Of a DNA stretch of 64,000 nucleotides, positions 9,718 through 17,634 are shown piece after piece (within the stretch, counting starts at the first letter, position 1; every line of letters begins with the position of its first letter). The DNA is taken from NCBI RefSeq assembly GCF_030864005.1, contig NZ_CP132976.1, forward strand, positions 1,550,001 to 1,614,000. Reading direction: 5' to 3'. The notes under the pieces were generated by a model. It searched no databases, was not told the origin of the DNA, and worked only from the letters and a program-made list of their open reading frames with translations. Origin of the DNA: Achromobacter seleniivolatilans. Its GTDB lineage: Bacteria > Pseudomonadota > Gammaproteobacteria > Burkholderiales > Burkholderiaceae_B. A program made the position numbers and the translations under genes.

Positions 9718-9718
9718 C

Positions 9719-10075
9719 ATGGCGGAGAACATCATGGCCCGCAAGCAGGAGGCATGGCGCGTCATCTCCATTGCTCCCGATGTTTGCAAGACACCCATGG
9801 GTAGCAGCGTTCCACCTGTGCCTTATCCCGTCACGGCCGAGCTGAAGACCAGCACCGGCGTTGCGCAAAGCGTTCGGTCAAACGGGCATCCCGTGGTGGT
9901 GTACGAGCGCAGCTACACGCCAAAGACTGTGGGTGATGCCGCAGGTACGGCCAACGGCATCAAGAGCGGCGTTGTGGAAGGGAAATGCCATCCGTTAGAG
10001 CGCAGCGCAAACGTGCGCGCAGAGGGGCGTTATCTGGTGCGCCATGACGACTTGTTCTGGATGAACGGGGTCTAG
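9719..10075 (+). CDS. PAAR-like DUF4150 protein, type VI spike tip
   Basis: A 118-residue protein with the DUF4150/PAAR-like layout. An early DVCKTPMGSSVPPVPYP segment is followed by glycine-spaced beta hairpins and ends with LVRHDDLFWMNG. PAAR and PAAR-like proteins cap the VgrG trimer and connect effectors to it. A purine-rich AGAGGTGG precedes the ATG at 9719 by about six bases. It is tightly packed between the DUF2169 gene and the effector gene (4 bp gap). The His/Cys metal ligands of classical PAAR are less clear here, so 'PAAR-like' is used. Confidence 0.85.
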   Translation: MAENIMARKQEAWRVISIAPDVCKTPMGSSVPPVPYPVTAELKTSTGVAQSVRSNGHPVVVYERSYTPKTVGDAAGTANGIKSGVVEGKCHPLERSANVRAEGRYLVRHDDLFWMNGV

Positions 10076-10079
10076 CGCG

Positions 10080-11354
10080 ATGACTGAAGCGACTGAGTTG
10101 GATGCGGTCAACGTCAGCGTGCATCGTGTGCCGCTGCGTCAGACGGCGGGCGGCCCCAGTACGATGTATGTGCAGTCGGACGGGGTAGGCGGCGTTTACG
10201 TCAGCTTTGCGGACGGAACGACCGAATGGGGCACTACGCAGACACTGTCCGAGGAGCCCTACGAGGCGCTACGTCAAGAAATTTTCCGCAAGGAACTTGC
10301 CGACCTCAAGAAAGTCCCGTCCTATCGCGAACTCTATCCGCTGGAAGGGGAGCATGACGGCGGCAGCACGACGCCGAACGGCAATACACTCGGCCGAGCG
10401 GCCGGCGACGCCGCGGCTGGCGGCGACTCCGCCGAGGCATCGAACCCGCAGGTCGAGGCGGAAACCGACGCAGAGAGCGAAAGCGGCAACGGCGTACTGG
10501 ACGGCATCCAGACCGGATTGGATATCGTGGGGCTGATTCCCGTTGCGGGCGAGGCGGCTGACCTGGTCAATGCCGGGATCAGCCTGGCGCGCGGCGATTA
10601 CGCGGGCGCCGCGTTGTCCCTCGCATCCGCAATTCCCTTTGTTGGTTGGCTAGGGACGGCGGGGAAGGTCGGCCGGCGTGCCGCAGGCGCGGCCTCCGCG
10701 GCAAAAAAAGCTGAGAAGGCAGGCGAGGCCGCGGCAGACGCGGGCAAGGCGGCAGGCAAGGGCGGTAAGGAAGGCGCAGGGCAGGGGGCCAAGCACGGAG
10801 ATGATGCGGTCAGCGGCAAGGGCAATGGTAAAGGTAAAGATAAGGACGGTGGCAAGTCCAAAGGCGAGGATCGCGACTGCACTCTGCGTACCTATGGAAG
10901 GGGATGTCCTCCGGGCAGAACGCCACATCATATTGTTCCGGACCGGGTGTTCAAGCTACCGTCAAAAGTGCGCCTGAAAGGAGGGCTCTCGCACGGCAAG
11001 GGCCTGTGCATTTGCGTCGCGGGCGGCACACCGGTACGCAAGGGCCCCAGAGTTAATGAACATGGCTCGATTCATGCCATATATGATCCGGCCGAAGCCG
11101 CGCTTGGCGCGCAAGGAAATCCGCTAGGTACGTCAGAGCTGGGTAAATTGGAGGGCTTGGGTGTCACGGCGGCCGCGGCGGTGACAGGATGCAATCCCGT
11201 CACCATGGCCGCAAAAGTGCGCGCTTATCACCAGAGCCAGGGGCTGTCCGCCACTGATCTGTTTCGGGCCGATCCTACAGGCCGGATGTTGAACCCCGCT
11301 GAGTTTCCCAACTTAGGCAAAGGCTCATCCAAGAGCGGCTTGAATGGCTTGTGA
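10080..11354 (+). CDS. putative type VI effector with C-terminal HHxxP nuclease-like domain
   Basis: A 424-residue polymorphic-toxin-like protein. Residues 1-95 are a soluble N-terminal region. Residues about 140-196 form a glycine-rich hydrophobic segment (LDIVGLIPVAGEAADL, LSLASAIPFVGW), common in type VI and Rhs-linked toxins just before the toxic domain. Residues about 200-265 are a Lys/Gly/Ala-rich flexible linker. The C-terminal domain (about 266-390) contains PHHIVPDRVF (His283, His284) and EHGSIHAIYD (His328, His332), a pattern of the HNH/endonuclease VII superfamily. Four of its five cysteines are in DC, GC and CIC contexts and could bind zinc. Position after the PAAR-like gene and before a beta-propeller-like gene supports an effector-immunity pair. 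Nuclease activity is inferred. Confidence 0.75.
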   Translation: MTEATELDAVNVSVHRVPLRQTAGGPSTMYVQSDGVGGVYVSFADGTTEWGTTQTLSEEPYEALRQEIFRKELADLKKVPSYRELYPLEGEHDGGSTTPNGNTLGRAAGDAAAGGDSAEASNPQVEAETDAESESGNGVLDGIQTGLDIVGLIPVAGEAADLVNAGISLARGDYAGAALSLASAIPFVGWLGTAGKVGRRAAGAASAAKKAEKAGEAAADAGKAAGKGGKEGAGQGAKHGDDAVSGKGNGKGKDKDGGKSKGEDRDCTLRTYGRGCPPGRTPHHIVPDRVFKLPSKVRLKGGLSHGKGLCICVAGGTPVRKGPRVNEHGSIHAIYDPAEAALGAQGNPLGTSELGKLEGLGVTAAAAVTGCNPVTMAAKVRAYHQSQGLSATDLFRADPTGRMLNPAEFPNLGKGSSKSGLNGL

Positions 11355-11388
11355 TGGAAGTGCTACACGACAAAGAGGTGCGAAGCAT

Positions 11389-12405
11389 ATGAAAAAAGTT
11401 CCGGTTTCATTTGGCCATGGCTGCGCGGTGAGCGACGACATGCTCTGTGTGGCGGCGTTCATTGATGAGCTTGATGCCGAGCAAGAATTTACCCGGATGT
11501 TCGTCTTGAACCTGGCCGGGACCGAACCTTGGAACCATCACGATATTGCAGGGCGCACGATTGTGTCCGTGGCGCTTCGTCCGCAACAGCAGGACGTCCC
11601 GCGCGCTTGCTACGCATTGAGCGAATACGGGTATGTGCGGATCATGAACTCGGCCGGAATCACCGACGAGGAAGTGCCTGCGCGCGGCGCTGACCAGAAC
11701 CGGAAAGAAGGACGCACCTATTCGTCCATCGCGCATATCGGGGATAGGGCCTACGTCTGCGGAGCACTAAATAGCGTCTACCGGCGTGACGCGCAAGGAT
11801 GGTCTTCGATTGCGTCCGCATTGGAGCAGCAGGCGGTCAAACAGCTGCAAGATGTCGTTGCCCAGATAACAGCCGACGACACTTCAAACATTGCCGCGTT
11901 GACGAAACAGATGCGGGCGACGCCCAATCTCGAATCCATCGCCGGGATATCGGAAGATCATGTCTACGTGTGCGGCGGCAACGGCTTGATCATGCATTGG
12001 AACGGTGCAGTGTGGTCGCAAATAAAGAGCCCGACTCGCCAGCACTTGCACGCCATCCATTGTTTGTCCGATACCGACGTGCTGATGTGCGGACACAACG
12101 GGACCTTGCTGCGGGGGAATCGTGTCAGTGGCTTTCATCGGGTCGCGCTGGGGCGAAACGACATACATTTCTGGTCGGTCAGAAGCTTCCTGGGTGAGGT
12201 TTACATCGGCACGAGTTCAGGGCTGTACACGGTCACCGGCGGAAAGCTGGAAAAGATCAGCTTTGACTTGAAGGGCGTGCCGACTGATTTCACCGTGCAG
12301 GCGATCGACTCCACTGAACGGGTACTGTGGGTCGTGACAGACAAATTCGTGCTTCGGTTAATGGACGGCGTTTGGCAGTTGATCACGCATCCAGACAACG
12401 TTTGA
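11389..12405 (+). CDS. beta-propeller-like protein, candidate immunity protein
   Basis: A 338-residue protein with repeated blade-like segments ending in short hydrophobic strands: AYVCGALNSVYRRDAQGW, HVYVCGGNGLIMHWNGAVW, DVLMCGHNGTLLRG, EVYIGTSSGLYTV and LWVVTDKFVLRLMDGVW. The repeat (V-Y-V-C-G, then G, then W) resembles a WD40/YVTN-type beta-propeller of about six blades. It has no signal peptide. The ATG at 11389 is preferred over an upstream ATG at 11344, because the latter overlaps the effector gene and reads through a non-conserved Arg-rich stretch; AGAGGTG precedes 11389. Its position directly after the effector is that of a cognate immunity gene; this is inferred from order alone. Confidence 0.65.
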   Translation: MKKVPVSFGHGCAVSDDMLCVAAFIDELDAEQEFTRMFVLNLAGTEPWNHHDIAGRTIVSVALRPQQQDVPRACYALSEYGYVRIMNSAGITDEEVPARGADQNRKEGRTYSSIAHIGDRAYVCGALNSVYRRDAQGWSSIASALEQQAVKQLQDVVAQITADDTSNIAALTKQMRATPNLESIAGISEDHVYVCGGNGLIMHWNGAVWSQIKSPTRQHLHAIHCLSDTDVLMCGHNGTLLRGNRVSGFHRVALGRNDIHFWSVRSFLGEVYIGTSSGLYTVTGGKLEKISFDLKGVPTDFTVQAIDSTERVLWVVTDKFVLRLMDGVWQLITHPDNV

Positions 12406-12464
12406 ACGCGGGCGGCAGGACAGCCATGGGGGAAAGAGGGCTTTTCCGTCCATTCATTACTTTA

Positions 12465-12480
12465 CATAATACACATTATG
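12465..12480. repeat. AT-rich inverted repeat between convergent genes
   Basis: CATAAT-ACAC-ATTATG is a perfect 6-bp inverted repeat. It lies in a locally AT-rich patch between the end of the candidate immunity gene and the end of the convergent lysR gene. It lacks a GC stem, so it is a poor terminator. It may be a remnant regulatory site at the edge of the type VI island. Confidence 0.3.
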
Positions 12481-12514
12481 CGTATTTCAACTAGGAGCTC
12501 AGTAGTGCATGTCT

Positions 12515-13456
12515 CTAAAAACGAGGCACGTCCAAATCGCGCAGTAAATCATCGGTAGCACGATTGAATCGCTCGATCAAGAAGTCCAAAAGTGCGCGCA
12601 CACGGGGCACCATATATCGCGTACCGTGGAATACCGCATGGACGCCTGCCTCGTTCCTGCTTAGGTCAGGCAATACAACCTTCAGCTTCCCGGCACGGAT
12701 GTCCGCAGCCGCATCCCAAATAGTCTTGCGCGTGATGCCATGACCAGCAATTGCCCATGCCCGGGCAAGCGCACCATCGTTGGTTTCCCATGCCTGTTCC
12801 ATCGATACGGTGTGGCTCCAATCCTGCTCGTCCATGGCAAAGTGAAATTCATTCAATGGGCCTGCCGCGGTGACCAATACGATGAAATGGTGATTGACCA
12901 AATCCGCAGGCGTTTTGGGTTCGCCGTGCCGTGCCAGATAGTCAGGTGATGCGCACAGCACACGCCAGTTGGGCGCTAAATGCCGCGCGACTAGTGAGCT
13001 GTCACGTGGCATTCCAAAGCGAATTGCAAGATCAATATCGTCTTGTACCAAGTTCGACAACGAGTCCGACAACGTCAACGCAATTTTCAGCTCTGGGTGC
13101 ACGGCGCTGAATTCTTCGAGCCACTGGTTCAGCAAGTTGCGGCCGAAATCAGCAGACGCCGAAATTCGTATTTTTCCACGCACAGTCTCTCGACCCGACT
13201 GAAGTACGGCTTCTGCGTCATCAATGGCTTGCAGGGCAATTCGGCAATGCCGCAAGTACAAACCGCCCTCGCCGGTCAACCGCAATTGGCGTGTAGTGCG
13301 ATCAAACAGTTTTGTGTGCAACGCCGCCTCAAGCTTAAAGAGTCGTGCGCTTGCGGCAGCAGGCGAAAAACCCAGCTTGCGTCCGGCCGCTGACAAGCTG
13401 CCCAACGTCGCCGCCTCGACGAATAAGCGCATGTCCCCAAGTCGATCAGTTGCCAT
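12515..13456 (-). CDS. LysR-family transcriptional regulator
   Basis: A 313-residue LysR regulator. The N-terminal winged HTH (about residues 5-65) reads LSAAGRKLGFSPAAASARLFKLE with the family's LFDRTTR-like segment (KLFDRTTRQLRLT). The remainder is the two-lobed effector-binding domain, with LAIRFGMPRDSSLVARHL typical of the CrgA-like subgroup. It is divergent from the MFS gene at 13575, with an operator-like dyad in the 118-bp gap. LysR proteins usually regulate the divergent neighbour in response to a small molecule. The ligand is not predictable from sequence. Confidence 0.9.
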   Translation of the reverse strand: MATDRLGDMRLFVEAATLGSLSAAGRKLGFSPAAASARLFKLEAALHTKLFDRTTRQLRLTGEGGLYLRHCRIALQAIDDAEAVLQSGRETVRGKIRISASADFGRNLLNQWLEEFSAVHPELKIALTLSDSLSNLVQDDIDLAIRFGMPRDSSLVARHLAPNWRVLCASPDYLARHGEPKTPADLVNHHFIVLVTAAGPLNEFHFAMDEQDWSHTVSMEQAWETNDGALARAWAIAGHGITRKTIWDAAADIRAGKLKVVLPDLSRNEAGVHAVFHGTRYMVPRVRALLDFLIERFNRATDDLLRDLDVPRF

Positions 13457-13467
13457 TTTAAATATAG

Positions 13468-13486
13468 ATTTGAAAGATATTCAAAT
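13468..13486. promoter_or_regulatory. LysR-type operator in lysR/MFS intergenic region
   Basis: ATTTGAA-N5-TTCAAAT is a perfect 7-bp inverted repeat with an AT-rich spacer. It includes the T-N11-A geometry bound by LysR regulators and lies 11 bp before the lysR start and 89 bp before the divergent MFS start. It is a strong candidate for autoregulation and control of the transporter. Confidence 0.6.
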
Positions 13487-13574
13487 GTTAAGCCAATTAT
13501 CAAGCAGGAGACAATGATTCAAACTGGGTCATCTCTAAGCTATCGAGGACCAGTGATGAAAGGCAAGAAAGAGA

Positions 13575-14798
13575 ATGAGTGAGAACACCTGCTCCGCGGC
13601 ATCAGGCATTGCCCATCCAACCGCTGCCGCCGACCGCATACCCATGGCGGGTTTATTGGCGCTGACCATGAGCAGTTTTATCGCGACCGCCAACGAAACC
13701 GTGCCTGCAGGCCTGCTTCCGCAGATCGCCCAGGGGTTCGGCGTGTCGGAGGCTTGGGCGGGTCAACTCGTTACGCTCTGCGCACTGGGTTCGGGGTTGG
13801 CGGCGATTCCATTGACCATCGCAATGCGTGGCTGGCGGCGACAGCTTGTGCTGCTATTGGCTATCGGTGGCTTCTTTGTCTGCAATGCAGTGACCGCGTT
13901 GTCGCCCTACTTCGCGTTGACGCTGGCCGCCCGCTTCATGGTGGGCATTGCCACCGGCTTGGCTTGGAGCCTGCTGGCAGGCTATGCCCGACGCATGGTG
14001 ACCGCCTCTTTGCAGGGCCGCGCTATGGCGGTGGCAATGGTCGGTATCCCATTAGCTCTGTCGCTGGGTGTGCCTTTGAGCGCCTGGCTCGGCAAGCTGG
14101 TCGGTTGGCGCCACATCTTCGGCATCCTGTCCGCGTTAAGCCTAGTACTGATGGTCTGGGTGCTCTTGAAAGTACCGGACTACCCTGGCCAGGCGGCCGA
14201 CCGGCGCGTTCCGATGCGCAAGGTCTTGATAACGCCAGGCGTACGCTCAGTGTTGTTCGTGATCATGGCCTGGATACTGGCCCACTACACCCTCTATACC
14301 TACATCGCGCCGTTCCTTGCTTCCGTCGGATTAGCCGATCGCGTGGATTTGGTGCTGCTGATATTCGGCATCGCCGCTATGTTCGGCATCTGGATCACCG
14401 GCCTGCTGGTTGATCGCTTGTTACGCAGGTTGGTGCTGATCAGTCTGGGTGCGTTCGCCTTGATATCGCTGGCACTGGGTTTCGGCAACGCGCCACCCGC
14501 CCTGGTGTATCTCTGTGTCGCGGTTTGGGGCTTGAGCTTCGGCGGCGCCCCTACCCTACTCCAGACTGCCTTGGCCGACGCCGCTGGCGATGGTGCCGAT
14601 GTTGCCCAGTCGATGCTCGTGACCGTCTTCAACCTTGCGTTCGCCGGAAGCGGCGTGTTGGGCGGGGTGCTGCTGTCAACTACGGGCGCCGCGTCTTTCC
14701 CCTGGGTACTCTTCGTATTGCTGCTGGTCGGCCTATTCGCAGCTTGGGGAGCCAGAGCATATGGCTTCAAGCGTGGCCGACGTACACCTATAGGCTGA
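13575..14798 (+). CDS. MFS transporter, DHA1-like drug/sugar efflux family
   Basis: A 407-residue protein with about twelve membrane segments. Early residues (IATANETVPAGLLPQIAQGFGVSEAWAGQLV, given here as the marker NETVPAGLLP) are typical of the AraJ/YdhP-like DHA1 group of major facilitator exporters. The loop 2-3 motif region reads IAMRGWRRQ. These proteins export drugs, arabinose-like sugars or metabolites with proton antiport. The gene is divergent from a lysR gene and ends in a bidirectional terminator shared with the chemoreceptor gene. The substrate cannot be assigned. Confidence 0.85.
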   Translation: MSENTCSAASGIAHPTAAADRIPMAGLLALTMSSFIATANETVPAGLLPQIAQGFGVSEAWAGQLVTLCALGSGLAAIPLTIAMRGWRRQLVLLLAIGGFFVCNAVTALSPYFALTLAARFMVGIATGLAWSLLAGYARRMVTASLQGRAMAVAMVGIPLALSLGVPLSAWLGKLVGWRHIFGILSALSLVLMVWVLLKVPDYPGQAADRRVPMRKVLITPGVRSVLFVIMAWILAHYTLYTYIAPFLASVGLADRVDLVLLIFGIAAMFGIWITGLLVDRLLRRLVLISLGAFALISLALGFGNAPPALVYLCVAVWGLSFGGAPTLLQTALADAAGDGADVAQSMLVTVFNLAFAGSGVLGGVLLSTTGAASFPWVLFVLLLVGLFAAWGARAYGFKRGRRTPIG

Positions 14799-14806
14799 GA
14801 GCGCTG

Positions 14807-14855
14807 AAAGAAGATCGGTGTGTGGCCGTGCTATTGAGCATCACCGTTTTTCTTT
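14807..14855. terminator. bidirectional terminator between MFS and chemoreceptor genes
   Basis: Arms at 14807-14820 and 14842-14855 pair at 12 of 14 positions, with a fully matched CGGTG / CACCG core near the loop. On the plus strand the stem ends in a T-rich tract (TTTTTCTTT), giving a good intrinsic terminator for the MFS gene. The other direction serves the convergent chemoreceptor gene. Confidence 0.6.
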
Positions 14856-16563
14856 AGAAAGTTTCCCATTCTCTGTCCTCGCGACCCGCTGTTGCAGACA
14901 CCATGACAGGTTGAATCACACCGCGCGGCTTTAAAGCTGGCGCATGCGGCTTGGCATGCACAGCAGTCTTCGCCAGCAGCCTTGGCAGAGGCGTAACGAC
15001 TTCTGCCATCGGCATATCCTCTCTATTCGCCAACTTGAATACTGATACCACCTTGACCAAGGCAGTAGCCTGCTCGGTCAAACTGCTCGCAGCCGCGGCC
15101 ATTTCTTCAACCAGTGCTGCGTTCTGCTGCGTGACTTCGTCCATTTGCGTGACGGCTTCACCCACTTGACCGACCCCAGTACTTTGCTCGTTACTAGCAA
15201 CGCTGATTTCGCCCATGATGTCCGTAACTCGGCGAATAGCGGTTACGACATCGGCCATTGTGGAGCCTGCGTCATCGACCAACGCAGTGCCCTCCTCAAC
15301 TTGATGGACACTAGCGGTGATCAGTTGCTTGATTTCTTTGGCAGCGTCCGCACAGCGTTTCGCCAGGGAGCGTACCTCACCCGCCACCACGGCAAATCCC
15401 CTACCCTGCTCGCCCGCTCTGGCCGCTTCAACAGCGGCGTTCAAGGCCAGTATGTTGGTCTGGAATGCAATGCTGTCGATCACGCTAATGATGTCCGAGA
15501 TCTTCCCGCTGCTTTCGCGTATGCCATTCATGGTGTTGACGACTTCGGCGACCACATTGCCACCCTTCTGGGCGACCTCCGACGCAGTTATTGCCAGCTT
15601 GTTTGCAGCCTGCGCATTGTCAGCATTCTGGCGAACGGTCGTGCCAAGCTGTTCCATCGAAGCTGCCGTTTCTTCCAACGCGCTGGCTTGATTTTCCGTC
15701 CGCGCGCTCAGATCGTTATTTCCGGAGGCTATCTGGGCGCTAGCTGCGGCCACGCTTTCCGCGTTATGGCGAACCGCACTCACCGTCGCAGACAGGCTAT
15801 GCCGCATGCGTTCCAACGCGTTCAAGAGTTGGCCTACTTCGTCTCGACGGTCGTCAATAATTGCGGCGCTTAGATCGCCGGCCGCCACGCGATCTGCCAC
15901 ATCGATCGCACGCGCCAACGGGCGAGTAATGGATCGAATCAAAACCAAAGCCAGAATAGAAGCCAACACTACAGCGGCGGCCGTGCTGATCACGATGTCA
16001 CGCCGGAGCGTATCGCCAGCGTCAGCGGCCAAAATGCTGGTCTGTTTGGTCAGTTCGTTTTGTACGCTTATTTGTTCTCGAATGGTTGACTCGTAGGCCA
16101 ACTGCACCGGACGAAAAACGTCCATTAAGTAGCGGGTCGCCTCATCCTTCTGTTCCTTGGCAATGAGATCAAGGAACCCGTCGGCCGTTGCAATAAACTT
16201 CTGCCGCCCTTCCTTCATGTGTTTCAACGCGGCTTTTCCCTCGGCAGAGGTAACCGCCCCGTCAAGATAGCTGTACTGCTCGACGACTTCCCTTCGGCTT
16301 TCGGCAATTTGTTTCTTGGCAGCAGCAACGCGTTCTTGATTGGTAAATATGATGAGGTTGCGCATTTGAATCGCTTGAACACGCACACGATCCATCAATA
16401 TCGACAACGACTGATTGATTGGAATTCGAGAGTCGATAAGACTGTCTGTCGCATCTCTTTGCACGCCAGATCGGTACCAACTAATGCCGGAGAGAATCAC
16501 CAGCAAAAACACTAGAGACGTAAATGCGAGCGCAAGCTTTTTTGATATTGTCAGGTTCTTCAT
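14854..16563 (-). CDS. methyl-accepting chemotaxis protein
   Basis: A 569-residue Tar-type chemoreceptor. TM1 is at about residues 9-30, followed by a periplasmic four-helix-bundle sensor domain (about 31-188), TM2 (about 190-212), a HAMP domain (about 213-265) and the signalling domain. The highly conserved hairpin region reads [20 protein letters not shown] and [18 protein letters not shown]. The C-terminus is EWETF, the WxxF pentapeptide that tethers the CheR methyltransferase and CheB. CAGGAAAC precedes the ATG. A copy of the 22-bp motif found upstream of the LIV operons lies 80-101 bp upstream, suggesting a link to the same nutrient. The ligand is unknown. Confidence 0.95.
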   Translation of the reverse strand: MKNLTISKKLALAFTSLVFLLVILSGISWYRSGVQRDATDSLIDSRIPINQSLSILMDRVRVQAIQMRNLIIFTNQERVAAAKKQIAESRREVVEQYSYLDGAVTSAEGKAALKHMKEGRQKFIATADGFLDLIAKEQKDEATRYLMDVFRPVQLAYESTIREQISVQNELTKQTSILAADAGDTLRRDIVISTAAAVVLASILALVLIRSITRPLARAIDVADRVAAGDLSAAIIDDRRDEVGQLLNALERMRHSLSATVSAVRHNAESVAAASAQIASGNNDLSARTENQASALEETAASMEQLGTTVRQNADNAQAANKLAITASEVAQKGGNVVAEVVNTMNGIRESSGKISDIISVIDSIAFQTNILALNAAVEAARAGEQGRGFAVVAGEVRSLAKRCADAAKEIKQLITASVHQVEEGTALVDDAGSTMADVVTAIRRVTDIMGEISVASNEQSTGVGQVGEAVTQMDEVTQQNAALVEEMAAAASSLTEQATALVKVVSVFKLANREDMPMAEVVTPLPRLLAKTAVHAKPHAPALKPRGVIQPVMVSATAGREDREWETF

Positions 16564-16642
16564 GTTTCCTGCGTGTCACGATGCGCGAGCATGCCTTCAG
16601 AGTTTTTGCAACCCCTCGACCCTCTCGAAACAGCGTAGGCAC

Positions 16643-16664
16643 ATCCTACTATTCGTACATTGAC
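16643..16664 (+). promoter_or_regulatory. 22-bp shared motif, copy 1 (chemoreceptor upstream)
   Basis: Contains TCCTACTATTCGTACAT. It matches the livK1-upstream copy (29630-29651, reverse complement) at 19 of 22 positions. The TAC-N5-GTA dyad is centred about 89 bp before the chemoreceptor ATG; the same dyad is about 91 bp before the livK1 ATG. The orientation relative to the gene is opposite to that at livK1. Confidence 0.55.
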
Positions 16665-16764
16665 GCGGACAGGTAGTTAGCATTGAATTCTCATGCGCTT
16701 TGCGCACCGGCCACGAGCTACCAAAACGTGGCTTGATTTCGTCCACCATTGTGATCGCCTCGTT

Positions 16765-16779
16765 TTAATTATTTCTTAA
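16765..16779 (+). promoter_or_regulatory. TTAA-N7-TTAA response-regulator box, upstream copy
   Basis: TTAATTATTTCTTAA has two TTAA half-sites 11 bp apart, one helical turn. That is the spacing of direct repeats bound by OmpR-family regulators and of the PmrA box (YTTAAK-N5-CTTAAT). It lies 187 bp before the response-regulator ATG. Its reverse complement differs at one position from the boxes at 54787 and 57893. Confidence 0.5.
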
Positions 16780-16896
16780 CTGAGACCTGGGCGTAGCCAG
16801 ATCATTGACGAACGTCAAGTTGCGTCGCGGCGTCGCAACAATACGACCACAATGCTCAGCGTGGTTCTCAAACATCTTTCGCCTATTGCGCCAAAC

Positions 16897-16915
16897 GGTT
16901 AAGAAATTCTTAACC
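16897..16915. promoter_or_regulatory. palindromic TTAA box before two-component operon
   Basis: GGTTAAGAA-A-TTCTTAACC is a perfect 9-bp inverted repeat around one base, 51 bp before the response-regulator ATG. The TTAA half-sites are 11 bp apart, as in the PmrA box. It is a strong candidate for autoregulation by the adjacent OmpR-family regulator. Confidence 0.65.
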
Positions 16916-16966
16916 CGGCTGCACCACAATGCAGCGTCCTTTTGGTAGCTGAGACAACATGCCTTT

Positions 16967-17632
16967 ATGACCAGGACACTTTTGATCGAGGACGACTCGA
17001 TGCTTGCCGAAGCATTGACGACAACACTTTTACGAGATGGTGCCAAATTGACGGTCGCCGGTAATTCGGCCACGGCGAAAATCCACTTGCTCGATCAAGT
17101 ATTCGATGTCGTACTTCTGGATCTTGGCCTGCCAGACAGCTCTGGCCTGGACGTCTTGCGGTTTCTACGAGCCAGATATGACATCACGCCCGTCATCATC
17201 ATGACTTCTAGAGACCGGTTGAGTGATCGCATCGCCGGCTTGGATGCGGGCGCGGATGACTATCTAGTCAAGCCATTTCAAGTTGGGGAATTGCTCGCCC
17301 GCATGCGCGCGGTCATCCGGCGCAGTCAGGGGCGCGTGGCGCCCGTAATGACATGGGGCAGCTTGACGCTGCACCCCAGTAGCCATCTGGCGACAGTGAA
17401 CGGCACGGAAGTGCAACTGAGCGTGCATGAATTCCGGACGCTTCAGGCCCTGATGCAAAAGAATGGGCTGGCAATCTCGCGTTACGCACTCGAACAAGAG
17501 GTGTACGGCACCAGCGGAGCGATCGGGAGCAACACCGTTGCCGTGTATGTACACCAACTTCGCAGAAAGGTCGGCAGCGGCTTCATCGAGACGGTTCACG
17601 GTTTCGGATATCGGCTGGGTCGTGAGAACTAA
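16967..17632 (+). CDS. OmpR-family response regulator (PmrA/QseB/TctD-like)
   Basis: A 221-residue regulator. The receiver domain (about residues 1-115) has acidic residues in IEDDSM, the phosphorylated Asp52 in LLDLGLPDSSG, and the conserved Lys in DYLVKPFQ. The winged-helix domain (about 125-218) ends with the family's VHGFGYRLG. The sensor kinase gene starts 2 bp downstream. Two TTAA-type boxes lie upstream. Two Bug binding-protein genes follow the kinase, resembling the TctD-TctE systems that control tricarboxylate uptake. The assignment to TctD, rather than PmrA or QseB, rests only on that context. Confidence 0.92.
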   Translation: MTRTLLIEDDSMLAEALTTTLLRDGAKLTVAGNSATAKIHLLDQVFDVVLLDLGLPDSSGLDVLRFLRARYDITPVIIMTSRDRLSDRIAGLDAGADDYLVKPFQVGELLARMRAVIRRSQGRVAPVMTWGSLTLHPSSHLATVNGTEVQLSVHEFRTLQALMQKNGLAISRYALEQEVYGTSGAIGSNTVAVYVHQLRRKVGSGFIETVHGFGYRLGREN

Positions 17633-17634
17633 GC

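Larger units (their letters stand above)
16564..16966. other. 403-bp regulatory region between chemoreceptor and two-component operon
   Basis: No gene is seen here. It holds the promoter of the chemoreceptor gene (leftward), one copy of the 22-bp motif, and a GTAGG-N5-CCTAC dyad at 16635-16649. It also holds two TTAA-N7-TTAA boxes before the rightward response-regulator gene. The stretch near 16760-16780 is noticeably AT-rich. Confidence 0.7.

Noticed and set aside
15145..15873. Plus-strand frame of 242 codons opposite the chemoreceptor signalling domain
   Set aside because: Antisense shadow over the most conserved part of the chemoreceptor.
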